Source: Dipylidium caninum
Lineage: Eukaryota; Platyhelminthes; Cestoda; Cyclophyllidea; Dipylidiidae
Reading direction: 5' to 3'
Length of the DNA: 64,000 nt
Assembly: GCA_017562135.1 (NCBI GenBank)
Contig: QEYB01001152.1
Location: 496,001-560,000 of the forward strand
The translations under genes were made by a program, and so were the position numbers. Shown in pieces: positions 41,294-56,400 of this stretch. Within the stretch, counting starts at the first letter, position 1; the number at the start of each line of letters is the position of its first letter. Under the pieces are notes generated by a model. The model saw nothing but the letters and a program-made list of their open reading frames with translations. It was not told where the DNA came from and ran no database searches.

Positions 41294-44200
41294 TTACTGA
41301 AGATATGAAAGAGGTGGATCTTTGTCATTGTCCAAGAAAACACCAATCGCCCGAACATGGAATCCAATCTTTTTCAATTGTTTGTGATCCACAATCAGAC
41401 GGCCATCGAAAAGCCACGCCGGCTTGCACATTACATCATAAAGACTTTGGTAGTCCAGATTCTAAATATTTAAGATATATTCAGATAAATGTAAAACAAC
41501 ACGAGTTAAAGAGCAGACCCTGAATATCTTAAAATATTACCATTTCTGCAATAGCATGTGGTTATTGAAGGAAGGTACAATCTTTTAGACTTCCAAAAAA
41601 CTCAGAGGCGGCATGTCCCACTTTTCACGCAAAGCATTTAAATCAGCGAGGCCTTGTACCATGAAAACATTGTCGTTTGCAAGATAGCCCTTTTACAGTC
41701 ACAAAAATAAACCATCCATCGTGACTTCACATTACCAGCCTTTCGATGATTTGAGGTGATGAGTCCAAATTGATTTCATGAGTCAGATTGTAAAAAGGTT
41801 TTTATAATCCGCATTTTAGCGGTGTCGAGTTATTGCTGTCTACACTAAAATACATAATTATATGACCACCTGAGGCATCTGAGCGTAAGTCTGATTTAAG
41901 GCAGCATACTGGCTCCGGTGTAAGGATAAGGAGAATGAGTTTAAAAAGAGGCGAAACAGACCTTAAATTCTTCCCATTCTGTGCAGATGACGATGGCGTG
42001 GGAGTTTATGGCGGCTTCCATTGGACTTCGGCAAATTGTAACGTTGGTATGAACTGTCAGAAAAAGGGAGAAAAGTGGTTATTAAGATCACTCCGCGATT
42101 TTGTGGGAAATAGCGCCAACTGCAACAGTCACTGATGGAATAAGACCTTAAGACAACCTGAACAACTTAATATGGGTCGAGATTTTCATGTGCAGTTTAG
42201 TTAGATTAATGTAACTCAAGACAAGGCAATAGAGTCGGCGATAACCAGCAATTTACCCAAATCAGGACTTGAAACCTCATTGAGATCAGTAAATATTTGT
42301 TGGTCCGAGACCTGAGGATCAAAAATAGCTAAATTCGCACATTCGGAAAGAAGGATTGAGCATATCCGTATCGCTGGGCTTTCCCTGAAAGCAAAATAGG
42401 TCTAATATGATTTTACATAACTTAATAAGGGATGAAACGGGGATATCACATGGTTCTCTCCAAGCTCTCCGGGCTTTATTATTATGAAAATCTAAAATAA
42501 GATTTTGCCATCAATTAGCTTATTTTACCAACAGAAAGAGAATAGTATGATGACTAACAATGAACCCGAGGCAATGACGAAGCAAACTTTCCTTCGAATA
42601 ATCTTCAATGGGGAAAGGAAAACTATCTACAATCTACTTTTATAAATACATGCTTTTTCCTTTCTTGAATAACTTTCATTAAATAATTGGTGGTTATAGT
42701 TAGGTTAATTTGTGGACCACAATGTATAGTGAATTTTTTCGGTGGGGCACAGATTAGGAAACAAAATTTGTCTGGATAAAAATCTGTCAAGTCTAACCTC
42801 AAAGAGGGATGTTTAACCGGTAATCAAATTCTTCTATTTCGCTGTAGTATCCTGCAGGCACATTCACACAGTACATTTACCGGTATTGCCACCCTCACCC
42901 TGATTTTCAGATTTGCTGAGTCACTTCATTAAACTGTATGCATGGTCTCGCCACCAAGATCATAAAATAGGCATTTTGATAAAACTATTGTAGGGCAGAG
43001 CTCATTATGACTTATAGTCCTTTGCTTTAAGTTTACACATGATAAGAAACTCGACAATCAAAACAGTCCATAAAATGGTCAAGGGTTCTGTGAAGGTATG
43101 ATTTAGTAATTCATTGGTAGCCTCGTAACCCTTTTCATCCGTGTACACAAACCCTCGGTAAAAGTGAAATCAATTGAGCATTATACGGTAACGTCTACAC
43201 GATTTCCTTTCTATCCGTTTTCAGCACGATGGACCATGTTATGCCATGACTATTGAAAAATGGCAAATCTTTGCGTTTTAAAGTGCCCTTAAGTTACACA
43301 TTCACTCTATTTAAGGACCCAAATGTAACGTCTTAACAAGCTATAAAACTCGAAGAATATTCACCCTGTGTGACATGCATCGGTAGTTTTCAACATATGC
43401 ATTAAACTGCATTAGACAATGATACTGACCTAGTATCACCGGTGTCCTTTTTGAAGGCGAAACCGAAGATAGCAATTCGTTTCTCCCTCAGACTGTTGAA
43501 CATGGAACGTACAATGGAGCGTGAAAATCGTTCCATTTGGTGGTCATTCAGTCGCAGGACCATGTTCCAATAGGAAGCCACTTCCGGTAGATTCAGGGAT
43601 TCACAAATGTAGGTCTATTAAAAACCCATAATATAAACGTCTACTTCAGGATCAACAAGACTTAACCAGACAGGAAACAATATGACCCGAAAAGTAAAAT
43701 GGGTTCATAATGGCATTCTGTTTTCACTCTCGCGGATGAGGCAAGACAGTAGCTCACACCCATTAATAGACTAAGCGATAAGTTAAATACGATTGATTGC
43801 ACTATGAAATCTGGATACTGAATCTTATATAAAGGTAAGACCGAAATTTTCTCGAAAGATAAATAATTTCAGACGTCTCAAATATTTAGTTCGTAAGTTT
43901 TTAAAAAAGGTGTTGCGATTGGAGATTATCTTATTTATTTCAGGTGAGGGCAGAACCTAAATAAGCTGTCTCAAACAACAAAACCTGTCTTCGCCTAATT
44001 CATAGACTTGTCATGATTTGTGGCGACTTAAAAGTGCTCATAAAATTATTCTTCTCGAAGCCACCTCGGTTTCTTGCAAAATGCTAAGCGAATCAATAAT
44101 GTATCAGTTAACTTCATTGAATATAGTATTATTTAAGCGACAAGATATCATAATGATCTTGGTCATAGAATCAAAGCGATACGTTTCGGGATAAAACCGG

Positions 44201-45864
44201 AAATAGATAGTGGGATGTTGTGGTGGCGGTCAACTTACGAGATTGAGAATATCCTTTCGGAAGCAGCTTCCGCCGAACCCAAGGCTGGCCTGCAGGAAAT
44301 AGGGACCAATGCGAGAGTCACGACTAATAGCCAAGGACACATCACGAACGTCGGCCCCGGTTGCCTCGCAAATTGACGAAACTGCATTAATACTGCTGAT
44401 TCTCTGCGCTAGAAATGCATTGGCTGCCTAGAAGTGTGGAAAGCCGACAGTGCAAATAATATCAAATGATGTGGTAACTCCGGTTGCTATTGCTATTACC
44501 CACATAGGAGTTATTTCTGGCACCACGTACTATAAATAAAATGTACTGTATACAAAAAGAACTAGAAACGTAAGCCTAACCCCATTAATTAGTTCATAAT
44601 GATTTCGAAATTTTCATCGTCACAATAGTTTTTTAAAATAAACGTGTAGACGTGCCTATATAGCGCACCGAAATCATTATCAGACACATTACATAGGCAG
44701 ACAAATGTACAACAGAACGACCCATTTCTTAAAGTGGTCAGATATTTTGTATGTTTGAAACTAGTATCCATAGGCAACTAGGGATGAAATATTTAAGAAA
44801 TATGAAAAATACGAAAATATTCATAATACCAACCAATTTAGAGAGTTCTGAAGACCAAAGTGAAGTGATTAGGATTCTTTCTTCAGGAATCCAGTGTTTG
44901 TACACCCACTTTAACATTTCCAGGCCACGACGGCCAGCAGGTGAGTCCTCATCACCACCGATGAGAATGCGATCGGGATAAAGCAGGTCTTTGATTGCAG
45001 AGCCCTCGGCGAGGAATTCGGGATTGGACAGAACCGTGTGTTCAAGCTAAAAAGATCACTATAAATGAAGACCTTGCATTTACACTCGAGATTAGGGCCG
45101 GTACATTAACCAGGAGCTTACGTGTTTGGGTGATTGAAGATTTAAGAGCTCAGCCACACGAGCTGCTGAACGAACAGGAACCGTACTTTTTTCTACCACT
45201 ACCTTCGAGGTAGTTAAACACGAGGCCAGTGTTCGAGCTGCTGCCTCGAGAGTAGTCAAGTCGGCTGCGCGCCCCTAAAATTATCAATACTCGGGATATA
45301 AATAGATAAGAGAGCCTCAAATAATAAAGATACCACATAAATTTTCCTTAAACCCTCGATAAAAGTTGTGCAGACTCATATGTATCCACTCTAAGTAATA
45401 AGTTATTATCATAGCGAAGTTGTTAAAACAAGAAATACTGAAGGATTTTGTCATCACAATTCAACAACGAAAAGTAATTGAACATTATTATGCCACTCAC
45501 CATCCCAATTCCGTAGTTTTTGGTAGGTGTATTAACGCAAATGAAGATAATATCCGCTTCCGACGCATGTAAGTTAGCATCTGTAGAAAAGTGTAGATTT
45601 ACTCCTCTACAGGCTTTGACTACATCCAGAAGACCAGGCTAAATAAAATAATAGAAAAGGTAAATAGCAACTCCAAATCAGTTTTACCTCTTTAATAGGA
45701 AGTTTATCCGAATTCCACGCATCAATTCTTGCCGCGTTGCAATCGACTACGGTAACTTGAATCTCCGGACACTTAAGAGCAATCACGGCTGAAGTTGGTG
45801 TTCCGACATAACCAGCCCCAACGCAACATATCCGTTCCACTTTGATTTTCTCGTTCTCTGTCAT
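41294..45864 (-). CDS. UGDH: UDP-glucose 6-dehydrogenase
   Basis: Oxidises UDP-glucose to UDP-glucuronate with two NAD+, in the cytosol, supplying glycosaminoglycan synthesis and glucuronidation. Nine minus-strand exons join without a frame break: 45688-45864, 45501-45638, 45122-45274, 44834-45046, 44239-44427, 43430-43614, 42257-42384, 41962-42053 and 41294-41461. The product is 480 residues, against 494 in human. The Rossmann motif VGAGYVG is at 15-21, VNTPTK is in exon 2, and EKSTVPVR in exon 3. [15 protein letters not shown] opens exon 4, [17 protein letters not shown] spans exons 4-5, and the catalytic Cys is in FGGSCFRKD (Cys282). [15 protein letters not shown] spans exons 6-7, and [11 protein letters not shown] and WLFDGRL close the UDP-binding domain. 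All key residues are present. The basic, Pro-containing tail of vertebrate enzymes is missing; the protein stops soon after FHVRAIGVF. It is divergent to the Cep152-like gene. Confidence 0.96.
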
Positions 45865-47454
45865 TTTTTTCTGCGTACTAATGACGCGATATTAAAAAAA
45901 CACCGGACGTACAAACCAAGGCCGCAGATGCCCAATCAAAAGTCTCTTTGGCAATATTATCAAATACGTACTCGGAAATAAATCAAGTATGTTATGTCAT
46001 CATGAAAGCACAAGCAGTGGGATGATTTTCCTTTACACATGCTAAAAGGCAATTGAAGCGATAAAATATGTACGGAATAGTAATTTTTTCTTCTGGGGGA
46101 GGACACAAATTGAGGAATCGCGACCGAGAAATGAAAAAATGTGGATACCGCATTGTTTCTTTGACTAGTCCCACGATATTTGAGTGATATAAAAAATTCG
46201 AGGGTCATATGTATATCCTTTAACACAGGAAATCAAGCTTAAATGCGCAACCATTTGCAGTTAAGCGTACGTTATTTCATACGGTTGCATCCGTGACAAA
46301 CGTTCGTAAAGAACTCTTAAGCTTATAAATTTTCAACATCGCAAAGTTTAATTGGAACCTCGAGGAATCATCTGCTGATTTGTAGGTTAACGTCGTTGAG
46401 ACGTAGCGAATATTCTATATTTTCAATAAATCTGCCTGAGTATGTAATTCACTTAATTTCACACATGAAATTTACCCTCCTCATCATCTAACCGTAAGTT
46501 TTCGCAAAACATCTATTTACTCCTAAGCGTAAATGCAAAATCACTGCTATCCAGCTTCAGTTTGGCTGTGGCTGTTAGCTAAGTTTTTCTTTGCGCAATG
46601 AAATATTAGAATTGACCTGATTCCATAAACTTCATGATGGAGTCAAATTATACTCGAGTATTCGCACTGTGTGTATAGCGCAATTAGATCCTTCTCTGAC
46701 TTACTCAAATATTTTCATATATTTATTCTCATCCTTTTCTAAGTTAGTGTATAGCATAACTTTTATTACAACGTCTACCATCCGCCTCATATTTGAACCG
46801 AACTATTAAGCCAGTAGGCCGGCTTGTGAACTCAAATATCAAAAACTTAAATGCTGCTGAAATAATCAGTAATTAGGGTTAAGTGTTTCGTAGTGGATGA
46901 ATATATATCCCAACTAGGATTTGTAAATTCAGCAAAATGGAGTCAAAATGAATAAATGGCTGGTCCTATGGAAAACCACTGAATACACTTCCTCCCAGCT
47001 ACCGGGGAATAAAATCGAATAAACCGAAAGGGCGACGATTAAAAACGGCAATGATGGGAGAATGCTAACAAACCACAATTTCAGGAAATGCTGAGACAAT
47101 CGTTAGTATCCTTAATAAAAATTAACAAACGACGAGCTTAATTTGCTTGGAGGACATGTCCCCACAGATGTTACGTCTAGTAGTTTCTGGTATGTACGCT
47201 GTAATAGTATTATTCCGATGCCCTTGATCCTGCTTGCTCATGCAAACAGTAATTCATTCGCAATGCTTTAAATATCTAATGTTTAATTTTCTTAAAAAAA
47301 TTCACAGTTAACTAATACAAGGGGTTTACAATTCTTTTTGGCATATGTTTAAAATCTGTAATGTTACTGCGAAATATAAGGTTACCATAGGCGCGGCTAG
47401 TCTGGTTTTGTGTATGTCTACTAGACGACAGAGCGATCCGTGCAGTCGCTGCCG
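45865..47454. other. Divergent intergenic region, UGDH / Cep152-like
   Basis: About 1.6 kb between two head-to-head start codons. It should contain both promoters and 5' UTRs. No TATA box in an obvious position, no repeat and no convincing exon was seen. A 267-nt minus frame at 45960-46226 has no recognisable motif. Confidence 0.5.
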
Positions 47455-50400
47455 ATGTGTGCTGATGTCATTCCCGACTCACCGCGCGAAGTTAATGCCG
47501 AAGATGAGGAAAGTGATATTAGACTTCAGCTTGAGGTGTCTCCTGGTTTGCATTTGACGACTTTTTCTTCGATTTCATTAAGGCATACTTTATATGCTGC
47601 AGCTCGACCGACTGATTAAAGATGAATTGGATGCAACTGATCTTGATGTATGTACTGAAGTAGAAAGCATTTTGTCTTCTGCTCCAATGCACCTGCAGCT
47701 GTCACCAGAAAATCCAGAATTAGAACTGAAGGACGAGGTTATGCAGGTAGCCGATTATGTATCCAAAAATTTATTTGCTCTATGTCGGTGCATTCCTTTT
47801 ATGGTTTGGGGTTATTAACCAAGATTAGTTTAGGGGACGAGTGTCGTTCTATGTAAGTTTATTGTTATGATGCCGTTGTCATCTATTTATCGCTCTATCA
47901 AGAACTTGCTACATTACATGTCAGCGCCGCCGGTGTTACGGCGCTTTTTGGTGTTACGGCGCTTTTTAGTTGTTTTGTACTTTTTTTATCCTTACACTGT
48001 GTTAATACCTTTAGTTTAGGTTACAATAGGCAGTATTTGTTGAATAATGTGTTCCCTCCACTTGGATAACATATAATTCTTAAAAATTTTACCCGTGCTG
48101 CGGACAACACTTTACATTGGCTCCATGTAAAAGAGTACACTTATGCTTTGTTCCGTTATAGGCGGCTCTCCTGCCTTTAATATTTAAAGGTTTGGTGTTT
48201 CTCGTCTTATTATAGTCTAATCACTACTCCAACGTATCGTCTGAGCCGAGTGAATCGCATAATTCTTTGCAAGCACAGTTATCGGTTGTTTCAACTGTTG
48301 GATGTGAAGTACCTCAATATCAACAAACCACATATGAAAATTTTCATAAACGGTGCCCTTTTCCTTGTTCGGAAAATCCTACCGTTGAGGTTGACGTAAT
48401 TCCTCGTATGTATGATTCCGTGTAAGCGTCTCCATAGGTATTTTACGATTTCTACTTTCTGTCGATTGACTTCGTTATTGAAACTACTAACAACCTGGTT
48501 TTCATGCTCTTAGTATATGTGGTTCCTGTTCAGTCTCTAGGTTTTTCTGTTAATTACAATCAATGGTATAGGGGATACTTGACTAGCATGTTTGACAAAT
48601 ATACTTGACCTATTAATGTAAAAATAATTTTTTTGTACCAGTTTTTTTTTTAAATTCCAACGATGATTTTAGTTCGCCTTCGCAATGCGATGGGGTGGGT
48701 GCGGCCGGCTTCACAAATCTTGTACACTATGGCTTTGTTTCTAATAATTTTAACTATGGTCCGATATCCAATCAGCCGGCTTTTAGTACTCCAAATCTTC
48801 ATGTCCGTTCAGGTAACTAATTTCATGCGAATTTAATTTAAATGTGTAAATCAAATGCATTGTTTTGCATTTGATGAAACCCATAGGCGACGGGCTTGCT
48901 ACTTCCAATGGGCACCGGCATGCGAGAAGCTGTACACCAGTACCCTCAAACGTATCTACGCCGTATCAGTCGCTTAATTTACCATTGGCCAATGTTTTGG
49001 GCTCTGTATTGAGTCCGCAACCGGATGACAATGCGTCACCTGTCCGTTTAAGCCCTATTCAAACTCATTGTATCGACTCGATTATTGGTATTTTGCCGTT
49101 TTGTATAGTATCCCATTTTTTCATGCAATAATTCCAGTATTATTGACAAATTTTCTTGTTTCGGCTTTATAATTTATCAGTTGCTAGTGTTACTTCCTCG
49201 CTGTCACTTTCAATGCGTTAAATTGTGGTCTCGATTTTTCTTCAGGTGGATTGGGAGCAAGTGCTAATCTCGATCAGCGAAATCGTGAATATTTGATTTT
49301 CGAAGCACGTGGACGGCAGTTGAAGGAAGCCCAAGAACAAATCACTCTTTTAAAAGAAGAGATAACTCAAAATGAACAGTTACGTCACCACAAAGAAGTA
49401 ATCGCCCAAGGTAATACATTTCATTTTTCTAACTCCTATCTGGTAACTTGTTATCCCTTTTTACATTGAATTATTTCTTTACGAAAGTAATGTTGGTCAT
49501 GGTTTGATGTGCAATTGATTTGTATGTTGCATATAAAATTCTCACATGCAAATTGTCATTTTTCACAAACTTCCTTTTTGTGTAACAGCCGAAATCGAGA
49601 ATTTGTCTCGCGAACTGGAACAGAGTGAAATTCTAAGATCCGCCGCAGAAAAAAAGATTACGGAATTAAGTGAAACTAATTCTAGCCTTCTCAATCAACT
49701 CATGGCATTAAAAGATCTTAAAGTAGAGGTATGGTGCACCCATTGATTTCAAAGTTGATTATCACTTAGAAACTTTTATTTCCTACCCTTAGTAATTTTC
49801 TACAAAATTTATTGTTCAGGCTACAGTTTACCACACCCTTGTTACCTCCCAGTATATTGAGAATTGTTATTGAAGTTTTATCGATTGTTCTTCAATATAT
49901 GTCTTAATATAAGGTTTATGCGAATTTTTGAGAACCCTGGTTTTGTTAGATGGAAAAGAAACTTGCGGATGTCGAGGCGACAAATTCCACTCTCTCCGCG
50001 GAACTTGTGCAACTCTCGGCTGGTGCCAGTCTAAACCTTGCAAAACAGCGCGAAAACAATCTGGCCGAATGTCTTACCCGTCGTCATGAAATGGCCGAGG
50101 ATGTTCTTCGTGAAAATCTTGAAATATCTCAAAGAAGGATTGCTGACAAGGTGAGTAACGATATTATGGACTTTGTATTTATTTCCTCTAGGACGATGAA
50201 CTTGCATCTCTTCGCAAAGATCTGGAGTGGGAGCGCATCCACAGTCGTGAGATGGCCACCAAGCATGCTGAATTCGTCGAAAGCCTTCAAAGTCAACTGA
50301 AAACTGCACAAGATCGATGTAGTGAATTGTCTTCCTCATGTATGTTGATTTTCATTTCCTTTACTCCTTAGCTCTCTGTGTTGAGGTCCATGAGTTACGC

Positions 50401-53400
50401 CAGCGCATTCAGGATGTTCTCACATCAAAAAAAATCACGGATGATATTAATGAAATATTGCAGGTACGGTTTGGTTAACTGCATTTCTGGAAATACAATA
50501 GAATTCTATAACCCGAAGTACTTTTTTTAATTTTAAGGAAGAATTGAGAGATGTGCGGGAACAACTATCATTGTACGAACAGAGATTGGGTATCAGTGCA
50601 TTCGGGGAGATTGATGTTGCTTCCTTGTCAAATGATAATTTAGCAGCCAACACACCAATACATCAGCTTCCGCTTTTTAACGACACTAGTGGTGCAATCC
50701 TCTCAACAGTGACCGGCAAACCATCTCCGGATAGGCGTCGACGACGCAGTTGCCAGTCTGTAACGTTTGCTGCGCATTTGAAAAGCTATGAGAACGACAA
50801 TCCCCTCGACATGGCAAAACAACAGAGGCCATCTTCGGCAGTTGCCGCCCCACTTTCTTCCACATGGAATAACGAAGCTAAAGTAACTACGCCGGATGTA
50901 CATGATGCTGTTAGTGACAATGAAATGAGCTCACCCACGTCTTTTCGAAGGTGAATTTTCCATCGGTTGTCAAGATAGCTCATTAAGGTATACATAGATT
51001 CTGTTCTCTTGCAGTTTTTGCGGATGACTCGTTCTCTGTCGGTTTCATGATAGCGGTGATGACGTTTACGGTTTAGTCTCGGAGTTTGAACTTGATACTT
51101 TAATTAAATTGAAATTATCGAGTCCCATCCTCAACAACTTATCAGGATTCTTACTTTTAAGATCATTGATTCCATGTAAATTTGTACGCTATAGTTACGA
51201 AAAAATAATCGGTCTGTCGTTGATGTGTTATTTGAATTGCTCCTTACTTTTTTTGTGTAAATAGCTGTACGAAGTGATATGCCTGCTTCGTGATAATACA
51301 TCCTCTGTTAAAAGAAAATAAATAGGGAAATTAATATTCGTTCAAACCGTCTATGAGGGAATTTGTTTCAGTCTTTATCCAGCATTATATTCTTTAACCA
51401 CTTTAAAGACATTAGTACTTCAAGGAGACCTTTTATACTGTCGTATTTCCTCATTCAGCTATTTAGCGCTTAATAATTTAATTTTTCTTTTTTTGCTTTC
51501 AAGCATTCTTGAGCTTAAAAGCCATGATTAATTCGGGAAAATTTTTGTGGTAATAACAGAATCATAAATTCGCTTTCTCGATTTATATACACTTAGTTAG
51601 GCTAACACTAATATTTGAGGTTCTAGTGCCACTCCTCCATTTTCATTTGTATCGCTCCCATCGCAGTTTTCCATGAAGACTCTATTCCATGAAAGTTGCA
51701 TAAAAAAAGTAAATATGCTGAATCTGTCATCAGCCAGAAGGCATAGTATCGAAATGAACGTACTATTCGCGAGAATTTAATAAACAGGGTTTTAAAATCA
51801 TCCTTTGCTAACTCATTGGAAGAAGGGAAATTCTCTTTTTGCGTTACTTACATGGAATATTCCACGTCATTATTTTACAATGCCATGTCTGATGCTTTTC
51901 ATATAGGTCAACTTTCAATCAATCACAAATTGTCACTCGTGCCAATACGCACGGCCAATCTGAAGATTATGCTCCTTCGAAACCGGGCAATTCGATAGCC
52001 TCCTTAAAAGCAGAGCTTAAGGCAACTCTAATTTCATATCAGTCAAAACGGTTGCAAATCACGCGCCTACACGAGAAACTCTTTGCCGCACGCTGCGACC
52101 TTCATAAAACAGTAGCTGAACGAGATCGTGCTGAGGCTGCCCGAACTGATCTACAGGTAAGCGAAGTGTTTACTCAGTAGAAGCGGTTTATCATAATACT
52201 CCTTTTGTAATCACTTTGATTCCATTGAACATATATATATATATTCCTAATTATATTTCGTAGCGCTTGTTTTTTATATGGTACGTACCGGGGTTACTAT
52301 TTATGCTGACGTTCCTGTTCATACTGACTTAGAGCCTTGTTCACATAATTAATTTAAATTTTCCTTCATTTCCCAGGTGCGTGTTCTTGCCCTTGAAAAG
52401 GAGTTAGGTTTGCAGGGTGATGCTCGAAAACCTGGTCCTCGTGAGACGGTTCTCGCTGGCCAACTAGAACGTTTGCAAACAGACTACTCTCATCTTGAAT
52501 CAGAATTACGGGTTATTTTGAATCTTACTTTTTTTTTCGATTTAACTGTTAAACGTCAATCAACAAAGATGTTTTACCACTTTTATCGTTAATTGATCGA
52601 AGACCACAGCATTTATGTCTTATGTAAGTAAACAAAAGCTGGTAAATAATATGAAATTGTGGTGTAATGAAAAGTTTTAATATGGAAATGGAGGTCATCT
52701 ATAGGTTTCCAATTATTTTTAATTCCATAAATATCCTTATTTTCTTATCACTTGGCTTTAGGATACCGGTTTTTGAGCTGATTATTTTTCCTTATTACGG
52801 TATTTGCAGAAGCAATATCAGGATTCAAATCATTGCTCCATTTGGTAACTCGCAGCTGTATGGATTTTTTCTTGTATTTTCGTAAATTTGCAAAATTATG
52901 AATGTGCTGTTGAACAGATATCCACGTAGTACAGAGGACTACCAAGCATTATTCCTTTTCTCCCTGTCTGACGTCTCATTTTGTTTCATTTTTTGGATTC
53001 TCTGTGATGTTCAGATAATCAATTTTTTTAATCACAGTTGAGCAGAGTACATTTTTCTGATTGACCCATTTATGATAACGTGGTTTGCATACGAAATAGA
53101 AAGGAATAGTCGAATATGTATTTATAGGTGAACGTCTTGTTCAATTCTTACGCAAAATTTATAGAGAATTATATACAATCAGTGATGTGTGCTTTCTCCA
53201 TGACAATAAATAAATTGCTTTGTCTAGTGTTTTCGATTAGATAAAAAAGTGTTATATTTGGACTTTGTGTAGACTACACGCGGTCGGCTACAGGATGCCT
53301 TGGCGTCCGAGGCGCGCGCTACTGCGGCGGAGCAGACAGCACGGGAACGACTGGAGGCTAGTGCTGCTGAGCGGGAAGCTGCGGTGGAACGCACACGCGC

Positions 53401-56400
53401 AACTTGTGAAGCACACTACACAGTCGCTCGACGTCGTCTAGAGTCCCAACTGAACATTGAGCATGAGCGCCTTCTCTGCCATTTTAAACAAGAGGCTGCT
53501 CTCGCTCGGTTCGTTTCACTTGAAAAACGTGAACTTGGGTTTTATAAATTTGCGAGATTTGAAGTATTTTTGCATATTACTAACATGCTTGAGTGATGAG
53601 CAATTTCGAAGTATATTGGAATAGAATTTAAATTGGTAACTTTCTTAGGCCATTAAAAGTTAGGAAATATTTGGTAGTCGTAAGAACTGTTTGCGATATT
53701 AGAAATGCATCGGTTTTCTTATTTCAAAGTTTCCAGGTCCTTCCTTTCTCATAAATGACATAGCAAGAAGAAAACTGTTTTTATTGATGGCTGTGGATCT
53801 CCAGAAATGTCTGAGCATCAAATATCTTCTTTAACAGCCAATTTATTTGCCATTGCTCACTTGCTTTGGGTTTTTAGGGAAGAAACTACGAATTATCGAA
53901 ATGAGCTGGAACGGATTAATGCATTGCTTCAGGAAGCGAAGGAGGCTACTTCTCAAGCCGTCCAACTGACTCTGGCTGAGGTATTTCGTGAATCGTTTGT
54001 TTTTTTCCATGTGACAGTGATTTTCATCTTTTTTCTTATAGTCTCTGAAAGAACGCGAAAAGGAACGAATTCGGTTTTGGCGCGAAGAGCTCCCACGCCA
54101 GGTAAATGGTTGTAGGTTTGTTCGTTTAGAAAGCCAGTCTTAACTGCTACGAAGTGAACATTCGCCTGCTCGCTCTTTTCTCCCAACAGTTACTTTATAC
54201 CAATTGTAGTGCCGGTTCTTGCCTTTGGAAGCATTTAATAATTTATGTAGAGGAAGTACAATGCATTTACCACTTCCAAGCTATCATTGAATAGCATGAA
54301 CAAGTGAATCGTGGGGACGTGCACTGTTACCACTGTATCTATTAAGATCGAGCAAGCCAAACGTAGTTGGATGAAAGATGCCGACGCAAGAGCCACACTC
54401 GAGGCGGATCGCGTTCGATCCTCTTGTCAAGCGGAGTTCGAGGCCCTTATGGCAAATTATATGAAGGAACATCAAGTCGAATTGGAACGATTACGCCGAG
54501 TATGCGTTTTTATTAGTTTGTCGTCTCTGATCTCTTAGTTGAGGTTGGTCATGTTAATTTTTCTTTTTAGCCCAAGTCCACTTGTGATAAGTCTATTGGC
54601 TGCCCTCCTGAGGTCTCAATGCACTTGGTAAATGCGGACGCTTTTCCCTTGGTGTCCGCTCTCACTTCGGGTAGCCTTTTTATGCAAATGGCATCTATTC
54701 ATGACGTCGCATCTCTTTTGCCTTTAATCGAAACAAACCTTAGAGTCTTCCTATCTGAATCCGCTCAATCCTTAACGCAACAAGCCGCCGATACCATCAC
54801 TACTTCGTTGCTTGAAGCAATTAATGAATATGACGTTAGTACCACTATCATCAACTCAACTACTTGTTTTGCCTTCTCCTTACCTGTATTTCTATAAAAA
54901 TCTTACTTCCAGGTGCTTAAAGATCACCAAGGTGCGTTAAATGAGAAACTCTTGAGAAAACGCCCTCAGAGTTCGGTTGTCAAAGCGATTTTAGATATGG
55001 AAAACGATTTCATTAGCGCCGATCTATCTATGGAAATAGCAATCATTCGTAAACTTGCGCGAGGTTTCGCCGGATTCAAGGAAAAAGAAAGTGGGTCAAA
55101 ACATTCAGAGGCAGAAAAACTGGCCGTTCACCAAGATATCATTAGCAAAATTAGAGGTATCGCATTTTTATAACATAATCCGTGTTATGAATGTTCTGAT
55201 CGACTTACTGTTTTTTGGTATTTCAAAAGAATAACGTCTTCTGAAATAATTATTGAATTGTGAAATATAGTCTGTGTTCAGCTTTGACTGAGAGATATAT
55301 ATTTTAACATAGATTTGATAATTTCATTTATGAATTTTAAAGGCATTCTTACTCATTTTTTTTCACCTCCTCCACAATAACTCAACATTCCTCCGATCTC
55401 ATTACCTCTTTCGTAATTGCGCACTATTTTTGTAAGCAGAAAATGCATTTCCCAAAATGATGCTATGGAGGACTTTTAATCGTTTATCAACTCTAATAAT
55501 TAAGAATAAAGGTTTTTTGAAAAGACACTTATGAGTTGCCCAATCGTTGGCAGAAAGTCGTAGATGCTGAGGAAATTTATTTCGATTGAAAATACTAAAT
55601 AATGTGGAATATTGCGCTTTTTACTTTCTGCCTCTATTCAACGCCCGTTTCATAATTTCAAACATGCTACTACACATAACATTGAGTGAGTGTAAGTAGT
55701 CATACAGGTTCTGAAATGGGGACTGGATTCGCCCATGTTGCACGATTGACTTTGATAGAGCACCCTTCTGGAATTTTTTGACACGATTGCATCATCAAAA
55801 TCCAGAATATTTTTGCCCATCCTTATTCACTTAATTTGGTATAACTAGGTGAGGTGCAGGCGTATGTGAAATCGTGTCAGGAGAGGTGTGCTAAAGTCCT
55901 GGAAGCAGGCCTGGTACGTGCACATCGCCACGCCTGCCGACTGTTGTCGCTGCGCCTGCGGAACGCATTCCTTGAGTCAGGCTTTCCCCATCGTTCCAGT
56001 CTCAATGACAATACCCGGGCCTCTTCTGTACACCATTCAATGGGGTATGGTGCTTTGCTACTTCGTATACTTTCTTATGTGGGACCTGTATTTTAGCCGG
56101 CGGTGGTCATGCCTTTTTAACTCAGATGGTGGAATTTACCTTTCGTATCATTAAAATTGGTAATTTTATTGACGCTAGAACTCGCTCTGCTGTAGCTTTG
56201 TTTTCCAGTAACATCAACGTCTGGATTGCTGGACATAGTGGAATCAAAAGTAACAAGAGATGAATAAATGTGCTCTACTCCCTTCTAAGGCACTCCACGA
56301 TATATGATATGACGTCTGGAATTCTCGGACAGTGTGAGGACGTGGGGCCGCCCTTTTTCCTGTGACCGGTCATTTTTAATGTATTACAACATCTCCGATC

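Noticed and set aside
50703..50995. Two minus-strand frames opposite Cep152 exon 11
   Set aside because: Shadows of a long coding exon on the plus strand.
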